A DNA stretch of 62,659 nucleotides from DATFMP01 sp035266845 (GCA_035266845.1 DATFMP010000053.1:1-62659); one strand, 5' to 3'. Positions 16,619 through 25,614 are shown, counted from the stretch's first letter. Made by a program: numbers and translations. The notes: generated by a model from the letters alone, not told the origin.

Positions 16619-18472
16619 CTACTCCGCGCTCGGCGACGCGAACGAGCCGAGACCCTCGGTGACGTTCGAGCGGCGCCGCTCGTGCCGGACGGTGGCCCGG
16701 TCGGAGAAGCCGCGCGAAATTCCCGAGAGGAACTCGTTGAGCACGTTGCTCATGCCTTGAATGGTGATCTTCTTGCGCTTGATGCTGGTCAGCGTCAGTT
16801 CCAGCAGCAGGCCCGGCTGCACGTGGTACGGGTTGATGCGCGCCATGAAGCGCAGGAACTCGCTTTCCAGGAAGTTCAGCCGCTGCTCGATGACGAGGCG
16901 GTGCTGCGGGAAGCGCAGCTCGAAGATCTCCGCCAGCCGGCGGCGCAGGATGCGGAAGCGCTCCTGGAATTCCTGAATGAGAGACTCGTAGGTCTGATTC
17001 ATCTCTTCCAGCGTGGTCAGCTTGCGCTGGACGAAGGTGATCTCGTTCCACTGCCGCTCATTCAGCTCTTCCTCCTCCGCCTCGGCGGGGGATTGGAACC
17101 AGCTGGAGCGGCGGCCCGGCTTGTTGCGCTCCAGGGTGGCCGTGACCACGTCGCCCCAGTCGCGATGACCCGAGCGCGCCTTCTCCTCCTTGTACACCTC
17201 GTCCACCACGTTCCACAGGCGCAGAATCTCGCGCTGGAACTCCATCAGCTGTGCGGTATACGCGGCCTTCTCCTCGCGGATCTGGCGGCCGTCGTAGTAG
17301 CGCATCTCGATCTCGTAGCGCTCGTCGGGGAGCAGGGTGTGGTCGGTCTCCTCGTACTCACGGATCACCAGGCGCCGCGCGTGCTTGTAATTCTCCACGT
17401 GCTGGTAGCCCATGCGGCTGGTGTCCAGGATCGCCGTGATCGAGTTGATGGCGGTGTACCACCCGCGCGTGCGGATGTGGTTGTCCTCCAGCAGCCGGGT
17501 GATGCCGTCCTTCACACTGAGCGGATCGTAGTCCGGATCGTTCTTGTCGACCTCGGAACCCAGGTCGCGGATGCGGTCCAGGAAGTGCTTGGGCAGCAGG
17601 CGGTAGCGCTTGGAGTTCTCGCTCTCGTCGTCGTCCGTGTAGTTCTCCACGGCCTTGAACTTCTCGAAGATCCCTTCCTCCGAGGACAGCTCCGAGCGCC
17701 CTTCCAGCTTCAGTTGCTGGTTGATCTCGTCGATCTCGCGATCCACCAGATGGTGAATGTGCGTGGAGATGACCTCCTTGATCAGGTGGTCGGTCAGGGT
17801 CTGGTGCATGACGATGGGGCTGATCAACTCCGAATCGAGCACGTTGATCGCCAGCTTCACGTCCACCACTTCTTCCGGCTTTTCGTAGTTGTCCCGGAAG
17901 GACGCCTTGATCACGGCGTAGGTGTTATCGCCGCTGATGAAGCTGCCCACGTCGGTCTGCTGCATGAGGATGGCGTTGGTCGCGGCCTCGAACTCGTAGA
18001 CCCCGCGCTGCGTGTGCCCCTGCAGGTGACCCATGATGTTGACGATGGACTTCTCGACTTCCTCCGTGTTGAACAACTCCGGCCCGCCGATGTTGTTCAG
18101 CAACATCGCGATTTCGCGCGGGGTGTAGCGGTTCAGGTTGGCATGCTCGTCCTTGTCGATCAGGTCCCGCACCTTCTTCGACATCTCATCTTCGGCTGTC
18201 GTCAGGTAGCGGTTGAGCATGTTCTGGAAGCTCTGATTGAAATACGTGTGCAGGTAGGACTTGATGTTCCCCTGCACGGTCAGATCTTCCAGCACTTCCG
18301 GGGGCAGCCGGGACTGGATGTGGTTGAGGATCTTGTCCACCTCCTCATCCATCAGGAGCCGCGCCTCGACGTATTCGTCCCGCCCATCCCGGTTCAGGCT
18401 GTTGCGGGAACCGACGGCACTGGGAGTCTCCGGGTGAACTGCCGGGGGGCCCTTTCGATAGTCGCTTGCCAT
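16619..18472 (-). CDS. CfpA-like cytoplasmic filament protein, copy 2
   Basis: 617 aa, cytoplasmic by all visible signals, highly charged and largely helical. It shares with the protein at 10484 the same start (MASD..., HPE.PSAVGSRNSLNR) and the same ordered motifs through to NPYHVQPG, IKRKKITIQGM and NVLNEFLSGISRGF. It lacks the Gly-rich tail of copy 1 and ends SFASPSAE. The two copies are clearly similar along their length, with conserved spacing, which argues for two subunits of one structure rather than a recent duplication. It is the first gene of the minus-strand set; a GGAGG lies 12 nt before the ATG. The CfpA assignment is by remembered motifs and neighbourhood. Confidence 0.65.
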   Translation of the reverse strand: MASDYRKGPPAVHPETPSAVGSRNSLNRDGRDEYVEARLLMDEEVDKILNHIQSRLPPEVLEDLTVQGNIKSYLHTYFNQSFQNMLNRYLTTAEDEMSKKVRDLIDKDEHANLNRYTPREIAMLLNNIGGPELFNTEEVEKSIVNIMGHLQGHTQRGVYEFEAATNAILMQQTDVGSFISGDNTYAVIKASFRDNYEKPEEVVDVKLAINVLDSELISPIVMHQTLTDHLIKEVISTHIHHLVDREIDEINQQLKLEGRSELSSEEGIFEKFKAVENYTDDDESENSKRYRLLPKHFLDRIRDLGSEVDKNDPDYDPLSVKDGITRLLEDNHIRTRGWYTAINSITAILDTSRMGYQHVENYKHARRLVIREYEETDHTLLPDERYEIEMRYYDGRQIREEKAAYTAQLMEFQREILRLWNVVDEVYKEEKARSGHRDWGDVVTATLERNKPGRRSSWFQSPAEAEEEELNERQWNEITFVQRKLTTLEEMNQTYESLIQEFQERFRILRRRLAEIFELRFPQHRLVIEQRLNFLESEFLRFMARINPYHVQPGLLLELTLTSIKRKKITIQGMSNVLNEFLSGISRGFSDRATVRHERRRSNVTEGLGSFASPSAE

Positions 18473-19046
18473 GGCCTTATCTATCCTCCGCAGATTTTGG
18501 CGCAGCTCACACTGCGAGCCTGAAAACCTTCGGCATTAATAACTGCTTTCGTTCCCGATGGAAACCGGTTTCTCGGCAGGTCGCGCCTTGCGTCGAGACC
18601 CATCGCCAAGCCCCGGATACGGGAACGCACGTCGTCAGAATGGTCGCTCCGCACAAAACCGAAATCGTTGTTTCGGAAGAAAAACTTGCATACAGCTACC
18701 AACTACGGGGCCAAATATCAAGCGAAAGCGCGCGGCCCGACAGGGGTTGCCGGGCACCTGGAGGGGGGTTGCGCCCGCCGCATCGGGGCCGTGGTGCCTG
18801 CAAGGCGCAATCCTCCGCCCCTGGCAGGGTCGCGGCACCGTGCAGGCGCGTGGCCGCACCGGCAGGCCCGGGGGACGGCCTGCCCCCGGCCAAACCCGCG
18901 GTTTGACCGGGGTGATGCCGGAGGCTATCCTGCGCGCAACCGGAACCCACGGTCCCACAGCGCGGCCCGACTGCGCAACTGGAACCGCGACACTGAACCC
19001 CCGACCCAACGTGCGGCCACCGCACGCCACTCCCCAGGAGCGCCCC
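18473..19046 (-). other. 574-bp divergent intergenic region
   Basis: It lies between the filament-locus start (minus) and the peroxiredoxin start (plus). The half nearer 18473 is less GC-rich and probably holds the filament-locus promoter and a long 5' leader; I could not settle on a -35/-10 pair. The half nearer 19046 is very GC-rich with several short inverted repeats. Reading frames here lack coding character. Confidence 0.4.
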
Positions 19047-19514
19047 ATGCCCCTCGCGATCGGACAGCCCGTGCCGGACTTCACGCTGAAGTCCGGCAAG
19101 ATGGAGGACGTGAGCCTCAGCGCCCAGCGCGGCAAGAACGTGTTGCTGCTGTTCATTCCGCTGGCCTTCACGCCTACCTGAACCAAAGAATTCGGGATCG
19201 TGGAATCCCGACTCAACGAAATCCGCGGCGCCAATGGCCAGGTGTTCGGCATCTCCGCGGACAGCCCGTTCTCCCTGGCCAAGTGGGCCGAGCAGGAGGG
19301 CTACACGTTCGACCTGCTGAGCGACTTCGGCAAGATCACCACCAAGGACTACGACGTGCTGCTGCCCGATGTGCGGGGCATCGTAGGCGTGCCCAAGCGC
19401 TCCGCGTTCCTGGTGGACAAGGAGGGCAAGCTGGTGCAGCAGGAGTTGGTGGAAACCCCAGGCGCCATCCCCGACCTGGACGGCTTCATCAACAAGATGA
19501 AGTCCCTGGCGTAG
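19047..19514 (+). CDS. Selenocysteine-containing peroxiredoxin (in-frame TGA = Sec45)
   Basis: 155 aa when the TGA at 19179-19181 is read as selenocysteine. The ATG at 19047 follows AGGAG by 6 nt. The first 44 residues run to FIPLAFTPT, then TGA, then TKEFGIVESRL: this is the AhpC/TSA (Prx) active-site motif with Sec in place of the peroxidatic cysteine. The rest is a complete Prx domain (GISADSPFSLAKWA, a PKRSAFLVD strand, end at 19514). A SECIS-like hairpin follows the TGA. There is no cysteine anywhere else, so it would be a 1-Sec type enzyme, reduced by an external thiol. It reduces peroxides in the cytoplasm. Reading it as two ORFs (stop at 19181, restart GTG at 19200) would split one domain at its catalytic residue. 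It requires selA/B/C/D elsewhere in the genome. Confidence 0.9.
19192..19211 (+). promoter_or_regulatory. Bacterial SECIS-like hairpin
   Basis: A perfect 7-bp stem (TCGGGAT pairing with ATCCCGA) closes a 6-nt loop CGTGGA. The stem starts 11 nt after the TGA and the loop 18 nt after it, and a G is at loop position two. This fits the known spacing and loop rules for SelB-recognised bacterial SECIS elements. The stem is encoded within the reading frame (FGIVESR). Confidence 0.75.
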
Positions 19515-19533
19515 ACTTTCCGTCTGGAAATGG

Positions 19534-19562
19534 GGCCTCAAGCAGCAGTGCCGTTTGAGGCC
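19534..19562 (+). terminator. Hairpin downstream of the selenoprotein gene
   Basis: GGCCTCAA and TTGAGGCC form a perfect 8-bp stem 20 nt after the stop. No T-tract follows. A further GC-rich hairpin region (19575-19615) lies between this and the convergent gene stop at 19634, so the pair may serve as a two-way stop. Confidence 0.45.
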
Positions 19563-19633
19563 AGCAGGAACCGCCGTGCGGGGGCCGCGTGCCCCCGCGC
19601 CCGCCATGCGGGCTTCCGGTCACGGCCGGCTCC

Positions 19634-21895
19634 TCAGCCCAGCCGGTGCACCTGGCAGTCCGGAAACACCGCCTGCGCGCGCTCGGACTGCGCCGGCTCG
19701 TTGGTGAAGAGCAGGAGCTGCCAGTTCGATTCGGCCAGGAACTCGCGCAGGTAGGTGAGCGTCTCCATCTGCCGCTCGGGATCCAGGAAGGCGAAGGGCT
19801 CGTCCAGGCACAACAGGGCGAAGCGCCCCTGCCGCTCCCGCCGCGCCATCTCCAGCCGCAGAGCCAGATAGAGCAGGTGTTGCGCGCCGCTGGAGAGGAA
19901 CTCCACGGGCCGGCTCACGCCGTTGCGGTCCAGCGCGCGGATGTCCTCGGTGCGCAGGCCGGCCAGGGCCACGGCGGCCTGCCGCGCCTCGTCCACACCA
20001 CTGATGCGCGCGAACACACCCGCCACGGAGCCGGACAGGTCGGCCAGCACGGTGGTCTCGTCCGCCGAGACAGCCTGAAACAGCTCCAGCGCGCATCCCG
20101 CCGCCCGCCGGTCCAGGTCCAGCGTGGCGATCTCCGCCTCCAGGCGCCGCACGCGCTCGTGGAAGGCGGCCACCTCGTCCGGCAGGGTGCCCAGGCGCCC
20201 CACCAGCCGCTCCGCCTCGCCGTGACTGGCTTTGTCCAGCTCGTGCAGTTGCCGCTCCACACCGGCCACCTCGGCGCGCAGGGCGGTCAGCCGCTCGCGC
20301 CGGGCCACCAGTTCGGGCTCGGGCAGACCCTGCGCCGGCACGCGGTCCGCCTCCAGCTGGGTCAGCACCGTGCGCGCCTCGGCACGCAGGGCCGCGCCGT
20401 CGGGCAGACCGCGCTCGCCCAGCAGGCGTTGCAGCCGGTCATAGGCCTCACTCAGGCGCTGGTGCACGCGGCGGTACTCGCCCAGGCGGTCCCGGTACTG
20501 GTCGCGGCTGGTCACGTCCTGACCCGCCAGCCAATCGCGCAGGGCCGCGCCGGCCGCCTGCTCCGCCGTGTGGACGCGGGTCAGCTCCGCCCCGGCGGCC
20601 GTGTGCGCAGCCTCGGCGCCCCGGGCCTCCTCGGCGCGGGCGACGTGCTCCTCCTCCAGGCGGCCCAGCTCCGCGGTGACCTGGGCCAAGCCATCCACCA
20701 GACCGTCCAGCGTGCCCGCCTCGGTGACGAGCTGCGCACGGCCGTAGGCATGGGTGCCGCCCAGGCGGCTGCGCCAAGCGTCTTTCAGCTCGCGCAGCAG
20801 CCGCCAGCTATCCAGCCAGGGCAGCGCGGTGAACAACGTCAGCGTGAGGGCGATGGCCGCGGCCAGACCGACCCAGCTCGCGAACCGGTTGCCGAACGCG
20901 ACCACCCCGGCCGTGCCCAACACGAGCAGGAACGCCGCCAGGGCACCCCGCACCAGCAGCCGCGAGAGCTGCCCGTCACGGTGAGCCGCCATGCGCGCTT
21001 CCAGGGCCTGCGCCGCCTCGCGCCAAGTGCGGCGGGCGGACAGCTCCTTGTCCAGCCGCGCCAGCTCTGCCTGCGCCTGCTCCAGGCGCTGGGTGGCGCC
21101 CTGGTGCGATTGCTCGGCGCGGATACGGGCCTCGCCGGCCTCCTGCGCGCGCTGCTCCAGGGCGTCCAGCTCCGCCGTGCGATCCTGGGCGAAGGCGCGG
21201 CGCCCGGTCTGGGTCTGCTCCAGGGCGGCGATCTCGTCCAGCAGGGTCAGGGCGGCCTCGTTGCGCACGCGCTCGGCGATGCGCTCCTGCCACTGCACCT
21301 CCTCGGCCAGCTCTGCCTCCTGCCCCTTGAGCAGGCCCAGCCGCGCGGTGAGGCCTTTCAGCTCGGTGCGGGCGGTCTCCTGCCGGTCCAGCGCGGAGAG
21401 AATCTCATCGCGCCGAGCCTGAAGGGCCTCCAGGTGCGCCTCGGCCTCGTCGCGCTCCTTGGCCAGCTTCGACCGCTCGCGCATGTGGCGCAGGCTGCCC
21501 TTGTCCGAGGCGAGTTGCGTAAAGGTCTCGATGAGGTTGCGGGGATCGATGCCGCCCGCGAACAGGCTGCGCTTGACGCTGTTGAGCCAATCTCCGTCCA
21601 AGTCCACGCGCACGTTGCCCGCGGAGACGGCGAACAGGTTCATGAACTCGGCGTCGGTCATGTCCGGCGGGCCGTCGCTCCAGTCCAGGCGTACGTCCGT
21701 GTCGTCCCCGTAGCGGGCATAGAGCGCCTGATTGGCCTTGCCGCGCTTCTCCGGGTGGAAGGTTTCGACGCGGATGGCATCGAACAGCGTGCTCTTGCCG
21801 CTCTGGTTGGCGCCGTTGAACACGGTCACCGGCCCCAGCGCGAAGCTGCGGTCCTGGAACACTCCGAAGTGCTTGATGTGAATCGCCTTCAGCAT
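19634..21895 (-). CDS. YhaN-like AAA ATPase with coiled coil and two membrane helices
   Basis: 753 aa from the ATG at 21895 (an ATG at 21910 is also open). The Walker A GANQSGKST is at about 28-36; long coiled coils run about 130-310 and 380-650; an SSGAQ signature and Walker B LLCLDEPFAFLDP are near the C-terminus. The architecture is SbcC/Rad50-like. Two hydrophobic helices at about 313-335 and 340-361 interrupt the coiled coil, as in YhaN of Bacillus, and would tether the ATPase to the membrane. It is paired with the nuclease gene at 22280 on the same strand, 384 bp upstream, with repeats in between. The likely role is DNA end or structure processing together with that nuclease. Confidence 0.8.
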   Translation of the reverse strand: MLKAIHIKHFGVFQDRSFALGPVTVFNGANQSGKSTLFDAIRVETFHPEKRGKANQALYARYGDDTDVRLDWSDGPPDMTDAEFMNLFAVSAGNVRVDLDGDWLNSVKRSLFAGGIDPRNLIETFTQLASDKGSLRHMRERSKLAKERDEAEAHLEALQARRDEILSALDRQETARTELKGLTARLGLLKGQEAELAEEVQWQERIAERVRNEAALTLLDEIAALEQTQTGRRAFAQDRTAELDALEQRAQEAGEARIRAEQSHQGATQRLEQAQAELARLDKELSARRTWREAAQALEARMAAHRDGQLSRLLVRGALAAFLLVLGTAGVVAFGNRFASWVGLAAAIALTLTLFTALPWLDSWRLLRELKDAWRSRLGGTHAYGRAQLVTEAGTLDGLVDGLAQVTAELGRLEEEHVARAEEARGAEAAHTAAGAELTRVHTAEQAAGAALRDWLAGQDVTSRDQYRDRLGEYRRVHQRLSEAYDRLQRLLGERGLPDGAALRAEARTVLTQLEADRVPAQGLPEPELVARRERLTALRAEVAGVERQLHELDKASHGEAERLVGRLGTLPDEVAAFHERVRRLEAEIATLDLDRRAAGCALELFQAVSADETTVLADLSGSVAGVFARISGVDEARQAAVALAGLRTEDIRALDRNGVSRPVEFLSSGAQHLLYLALRLEMARRERQGRFALLCLDEPFAFLDPERQMETLTYLREFLAESNWQLLLFTNEPAQSERAQAVFPDCQVHRLG

Positions 21896-21931
21896 GGGCC
21901 CTGGGTCCACTCTGCAATGCGTGACCGCCCC

Positions 21932-22036
21932 CTTCGAGACGCCCGCTCCGCGGGCTCCTCAGGAAGGCGGTCTCTCCGATCGTCCCGGCACTCCGCTCCG
22001 CGCTGCTGAGGAGCGCCCGCAGGGCGCGTCTCGAAG
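21932..22036. repeat. Palindromic repeat family R2, copy 1
   Basis: It begins CTTCGAGACG and ends CGTCTCGAAG; inside are the inverted pair CTCCTCAGGA and TGCTGAGGAG. Related copies lie at 51830-51936 and 55086-55195. It is about 105 bp and non-coding. Confidence 0.7.
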
Positions 22037-22097
22037 TACGCGGGGCGGACATGTCCGAACCGGGCTAGTAGAGCGTCAGCCCTAAACTTCAGGATGG

Positions 22098-22255
22098 ACG
22101 CCTCCAAGGGGGCTCCACCCCCTTGGAACCCCCGCAAGGGAGCGTGGCTCCCTTGACCCCATGTAGAACGGGTGCAGGGGCCATCGGCCCCTGCCGGAGG
22201 GAGGAGGTGCGGAGGAGGGAGGCAGGGCCTTCCTCCTCCGCAAACCCCATTATTA
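22098..22255. repeat. GC-rich multi-hairpin repeat (family R4)
   Basis: Three consecutive perfect or near-perfect hairpins occur: CCAAGGGGG/CCCCCTTGG, CAAGGGAG/CTCCCTTG and GCAGGGGCC/GGCCCCTGC. The reverse complement of 40180-40245 carries the same order of blocks, and 30980-31062 a related one. It sits between the YhaO-like and YhaN-like genes. Confidence 0.55.
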
Positions 22256-22279
22256 AGCCTTGGCGCACCACGGGTACTC

Positions 22280-23434
22280 CTAGTACTCCGCCAAACGCTG
22301 GTGGATTTGCTCCAGCGCGAGCCGCCGCGCGCGTTCCAGCAGCGCGACCTCCGCCGTGTCGCCGGCCGCGCGGGCATCCGCGTAGCGGCTGCGCCACTGG
22401 GTATCGAAGGAGCGCACGAGGGGGTGTCCCCGCAGTCGCTCCGCCTCCACCACATCCGTCAGCACCACGTCCAGCTTGCGGAAGCGCTCCGTGCAGCGCC
22501 GCTGCAGCAGGCGCTGCAGGGCCTCCACCTCCACCCGGCGCTCCACGAAGCCGGAAAGCTCCAGGCGCAGCCAGTCCTGTGGCCCCGCGTCCTGCTCCAG
22601 CGTGGCCACCAGGGCCTCGGGCGACTCATGGCCCAGCGGCGCGGCGCGCTCGTCCAGCGGCACGTGCACGACGCGGTACACTCCGGCTTCCTTGATGGGC
22701 ACGGGCTCCGTGTGCACGCCCTCGTCGTCCAGCACGGCCAGCGTGGCCTGGCGCACACCCTCCTCGCCCCGGCGCCACACGCGGCCCGAGCCGGGGTAGT
22801 GCGCCAGGCAGCCGCCCGGGCGCTGCTCGCCGCGGGCGTGAATGTGCCCCAGCGCCGCGTAGTCCAGGCGGCAGCGGGTGAACAGGTCGGCCTCGATGAA
22901 GGCATGCTCCGCCTCGTCGCTCTGCCCGGCGTAGGTCATGCCGTTGACCACGCCGTGCAGCAGGCCCACACGCCAGCGCCGCTCCTTGGGGGGCAGGTGC
23001 CACTCCGGATACTCCCCGTAGCTGCGCTGGAAGGGCACGGCGAGGAACTCCGCGTCCAGCCCCTCGGGCCGCAGCAGCTCCCAGGGCGTGCGCAGGCACA
23101 GCCGGAAGGCCGCGCCCTGGGGGTCGTCCGCAGCCCCTCCCGCGCCGGCGGCCTGGAGCGCCGCCAGGGAGTCAGGCTCGCGTCCGCCGGAGAGCTCGTG
23201 ATTGCCCGGGATCATCAGCACGGGCAGGCCCGCCAGCGGCCGCAGGTAGGCCAGGAAGTCCGCCGCCAGAGCCAGCGCGTCCTCGTGGGTATCGAACACG
23301 TCGCCACAGAGCAGCCACGCGTCCGGCTGCAGGCGCTGGCAGTGGTAGACCAGCTCCTCCAGCACGGCGAGGCTGTACGCCCGCTCGGTCTGCGACAGGT
23401 GGAGATCGGCGCTGTGAAAGAGCTTAAGCGTCAT
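22280..23434 (-). CDS. YhaO/SbcD-like DNA repair metallophosphoesterase
   Basis: 384 aa from the ATG at 23434; the open frame to 23524 has no coding support. The calcineurin-like nuclease motifs are in order: SADLHLS (about residue 8), LLCGDVFDTHE (about 43), PGNHELSGG (about 74), LLHGVVNG and GHIHARGEQ. A C-terminal accessory domain of about 150 residues follows, as in YhaO and SbcD. It is a Mn-dependent nuclease expected to act on DNA ends with the ATPase encoded downstream. Confidence 0.82.
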   Translation of the reverse strand: MTLKLFHSADLHLSQTERAYSLAVLEELVYHCQRLQPDAWLLCGDVFDTHEDALALAADFLAYLRPLAGLPVLMIPGNHELSGGREPDSLAALQAAGAGGAADDPQGAAFRLCLRTPWELLRPEGLDAEFLAVPFQRSYGEYPEWHLPPKERRWRVGLLHGVVNGMTYAGQSDEAEHAFIEADLFTRCRLDYAALGHIHARGEQRPGGCLAHYPGSGRVWRRGEEGVRQATLAVLDDEGVHTEPVPIKEAGVYRVVHVPLDERAAPLGHESPEALVATLEQDAGPQDWLRLELSGFVERRVEVEALQRLLQRRCTERFRKLDVVLTDVVEAERLRGHPLVRSFDTQWRSRYADARAAGDTAEVALLERARRLALEQIHQRLAEY

Positions 23435-23701
23435 GCGCACATCCTGTGCCTGGGTGCCGAGCCCATCCTGCGGCAGCCATTGCCGTGACGGCCGGCACGC
23501 CCCGGGGCCCGGTGCATCCTGCATTGCGGGGGCGCGGGCAAACGGTGTAGGTTACCCGGCAGCCGTTCCCGGCGCGAAGCCGCCAGCCCCAGATCGTTGT
23601 AGCAGAACCGCCCGGAACGTTTAACCCGTAATCTTGTTGCCGGGCCCGCCCCTGCGCCTGCGTGCGCGACCCCGCAGCCCGGCCCGTGTCATAGGGCCTC
23701 C

Positions 23702-24904
23702 ATGCCGACCGTTTCCAGCCGTACCCGCAACCTGGGCACCGAGCACGCCTTCGTCGTGCTGGCCGAGGTGAACCAGCTCATCGCGCAGGGCCGCGACATC
23801 ATCAGCTTCGCCATCGGCCAGCCGGACTTCGTGACGCCCGCCAACATCCGCGAGGCGGCCAAGCGCGCCATGGACGAGGGCAAGACGGGCTACACCGCGT
23901 CGGCCGGCATTCCGGAGCTGCGCCAGGCGGTGGCCGCGTATCTCTCCGAGACCCGGGGGGTCGGCTACAGCGCGGACGACATTACGGTGGCCAACGGCGC
24001 CAAGCCCTTCATCATGTACAGCATCCTGGCCGTGACGGACCACGGCGCGGGTCACGAGGTGCTCTATCCCTCGCCGGGCTTCCCCATTTATGAGAGCCAG
24101 ATCACGGCCTGCGGCGCCGTGCCCGTGGCCCTGCCGCTGCTGGAGCGCGAGGCGTTCTCGTTCGACCTGGCGGACCTGCGCGCCAAGCTGAACGCCAACA
24201 CGCGGCTGCTGATCCTCAACTCCCCCCACAACCCCACCGGGCGCACGCTGAGCCGGGACGAGCTGGCCGCCATCGCCGAGGTGCTGGCGGACTATCCGGA
24301 GTGCTGGGTGTTCTCCGACGAGGTCTACTCGCGCATGGTGCACGACGGCGAGTTCCATTCCATCGCCGCCATGCCCGGCATGCAGGAGCGCACCATCGTG
24401 CTGGACGGCGCATCCAAGAGCTACGCCATGACCGGCTGGCGGCTGGGCTACGCGGCCAACCGGCAGCTCGCGCCCTACTTCTCCACCTGGATCACCAACA
24501 CGGACTCCTGCGCGGGCTCCATCACGCAGTGGGCCGGGGTGGAGGCTCTCACGGGGCCGCAGGAGGAGCAGCGCGCGATGATGGAGAGCTTCTCGCGCCG
24601 CCGCAACCTGATCTGCGAGGGCCTGGGCTCCCTGCAGGGCATGCGCACCCTGCGCCCCGGCGGCGCCTTCTACGTGTGGCCCAACGTCACCGAGCTGTGC
24701 GAGATGACCGGCGCGGCCAATGCCGAGGCGCTGCGCAAACGCTGGCTGCACGAAGCCGGCGTGGCCGTGCTGGCGGATAGCCAGTTCGGCAAGCCCGTGG
24801 CCGGGCAGGGCCACCACGTGCGCTTCTCCTACGCCACCGCCGAGCCCAAGATCGAGGAAGGCTTGGAGCGCCTGCGCGACTGGATCGCCAAGGCCAAGCG
24901 GTAG
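23702..24904 (+). CDS. PLP-dependent class I/II aminotransferase
   Basis: 400 aa of fold type I. Visible marks are IGQPDF (substrate binding), NSPHNPTGR (about residue 177), FSDEVYSRM, and the PLP lysine in SKSYAMTGWRLGY (about 240). The C-terminal RFSYATAEPKIEEGLERL is the subgroup I-gamma aspartate aminotransferase style. The substrate could be aspartate, alanine or another amino acid and is not decidable here. It is divergent from the YhaO-like gene, with 267 bp between starts. Confidence 0.88.
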   Translation: MPTVSSRTRNLGTEHAFVVLAEVNQLIAQGRDIISFAIGQPDFVTPANIREAAKRAMDEGKTGYTASAGIPELRQAVAAYLSETRGVGYSADDITVANGAKPFIMYSILAVTDHGAGHEVLYPSPGFPIYESQITACGAVPVALPLLEREAFSFDLADLRAKLNANTRLLILNSPHNPTGRTLSRDELAAIAEVLADYPECWVFSDEVYSRMVHDGEFHSIAAMPGMQERTIVLDGASKSYAMTGWRLGYAANRQLAPYFSTWITNTDSCAGSITQWAGVEALTGPQEEQRAMMESFSRRRNLICEGLGSLQGMRTLRPGGAFYVWPNVTELCEMTGAANAEALRKRWLHEAGVAVLADSQFGKPVAGQGHHVRFSYATAEPKIEEGLERLRDWIAKAKR

Positions 24905-24989
24905 GGGGCGGCCCGCCGGGCCACGGGCGGCGCGGGCGGGGAGGGCGCATTGAACCGGACGGGGGCGGACGAAATTGCCCGGACCGGAC

Positions 24990-25493
24990 TTACCGAGGCA
25001 CTTCGAGTGACCGCAGCAGGCCAGCGAGGGACCGCCGCAGGCGTACCTGTCCGATCGCCAGTCCGCCGAGCTTGCCCGCCGCTGCCGCAGCGAGTATGGC
25101 CCCCCCACAGGCCCACACCGTCGACCACGTGACGGCACCGCCGGATGCCAAGCGCAGGATGGCGTAGCCGGCTCCGCCGATCGCTGCAAGCAGGGCCATC
25201 AGCGCCCCGCTGAAGCATCCACAGATGCGGAGTTGCGCATTGATGCGCCCTTCCCATCTCTCCGCGTCCGAAGCGGCTAACTGGGGAATGCGGAGCCGGA
25301 CGGCTCGCGTGTGTGCGGTGCGGAACCACCGCACGCGATCCAGCAATACGGCGACATCCACCCTATCCGCCAGAACAAGGGTGCCACCAGGCGAATCAGG
25401 CACAGCAGCAGCGCCAGGCGGTGGCGATTCTGGGGGAACGCCCCCCGTTCCGCCAATACCGACCCTGCGGTCGGTAAGTTCGGCTGGCTGCAT
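24990..25493 (-). CDS. Hypothetical membrane protein
   Basis: 167 aa from the ATG at 25493. The N-terminal 50 residues are Pro/Gly-rich and probably disordered. A charged segment (RWFRTAHTRAVRLRIPQL) precedes two hydrophobic helices (about residues 92-115 and 120-142), and a basic helix closes the protein. No family recognised. It lies downstream of the 733-aa gene on the same strand, but a terminator separates them, so it probably has its own promoter. Confidence 0.5.
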   Translation of the reverse strand: MQPAELTDRRVGIGGTGGVPPESPPPGAAAVPDSPGGTLVLADRVDVAVLLDRVRWFRTAHTRAVRLRIPQLAASDAERWEGRINAQLRICGCFSGALMALLAAIGGAGYAILRLASGGAVTWSTVWACGGAILAAAAAGKLGGLAIGQVRLRRSLAGLLRSLEVPR

Positions 25494-25552
25494 GTGCCCT
25501 CCCAAGCCTGAAGGTGGATGCTGCAACAACTTCGCACGGCTACCCTAGGCGG

Positions 25553-25602
25553 AAAACCGCCTCTCGGGACCCCGCGACGACCAGGATCGCGCAAGAGGCG
25601 GT
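25553..25602 (-). terminator. Rho-independent terminator of the 733-aa gene
   Basis: On the minus strand ACCGCCTCT pairs with AGAGGCGGT and is followed by TTTT. It starts 13 nt after the stop codon of the gene at 25615. The stem is 9 bp with a long loop. Confidence 0.6.
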
Positions 25603-25614
25603 GTGGCTTGCCGC

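Noticed and set aside
16529..18523. Long plus-strand ORF (664 aa) opposite CfpA-like copy 2
   Set aside because: Antisense shadow; the minus strand frame has conserved motifs shared with its paralogue.
18558..19181. A 207-aa ORF ending in a peroxiredoxin N-terminus, and a separate 104-aa ORF from GTG at 19200
   Set aside because: They are the two halves of one selenoprotein gene (19047-19514); the first 163 codons of the upstream ORF have no coding character.
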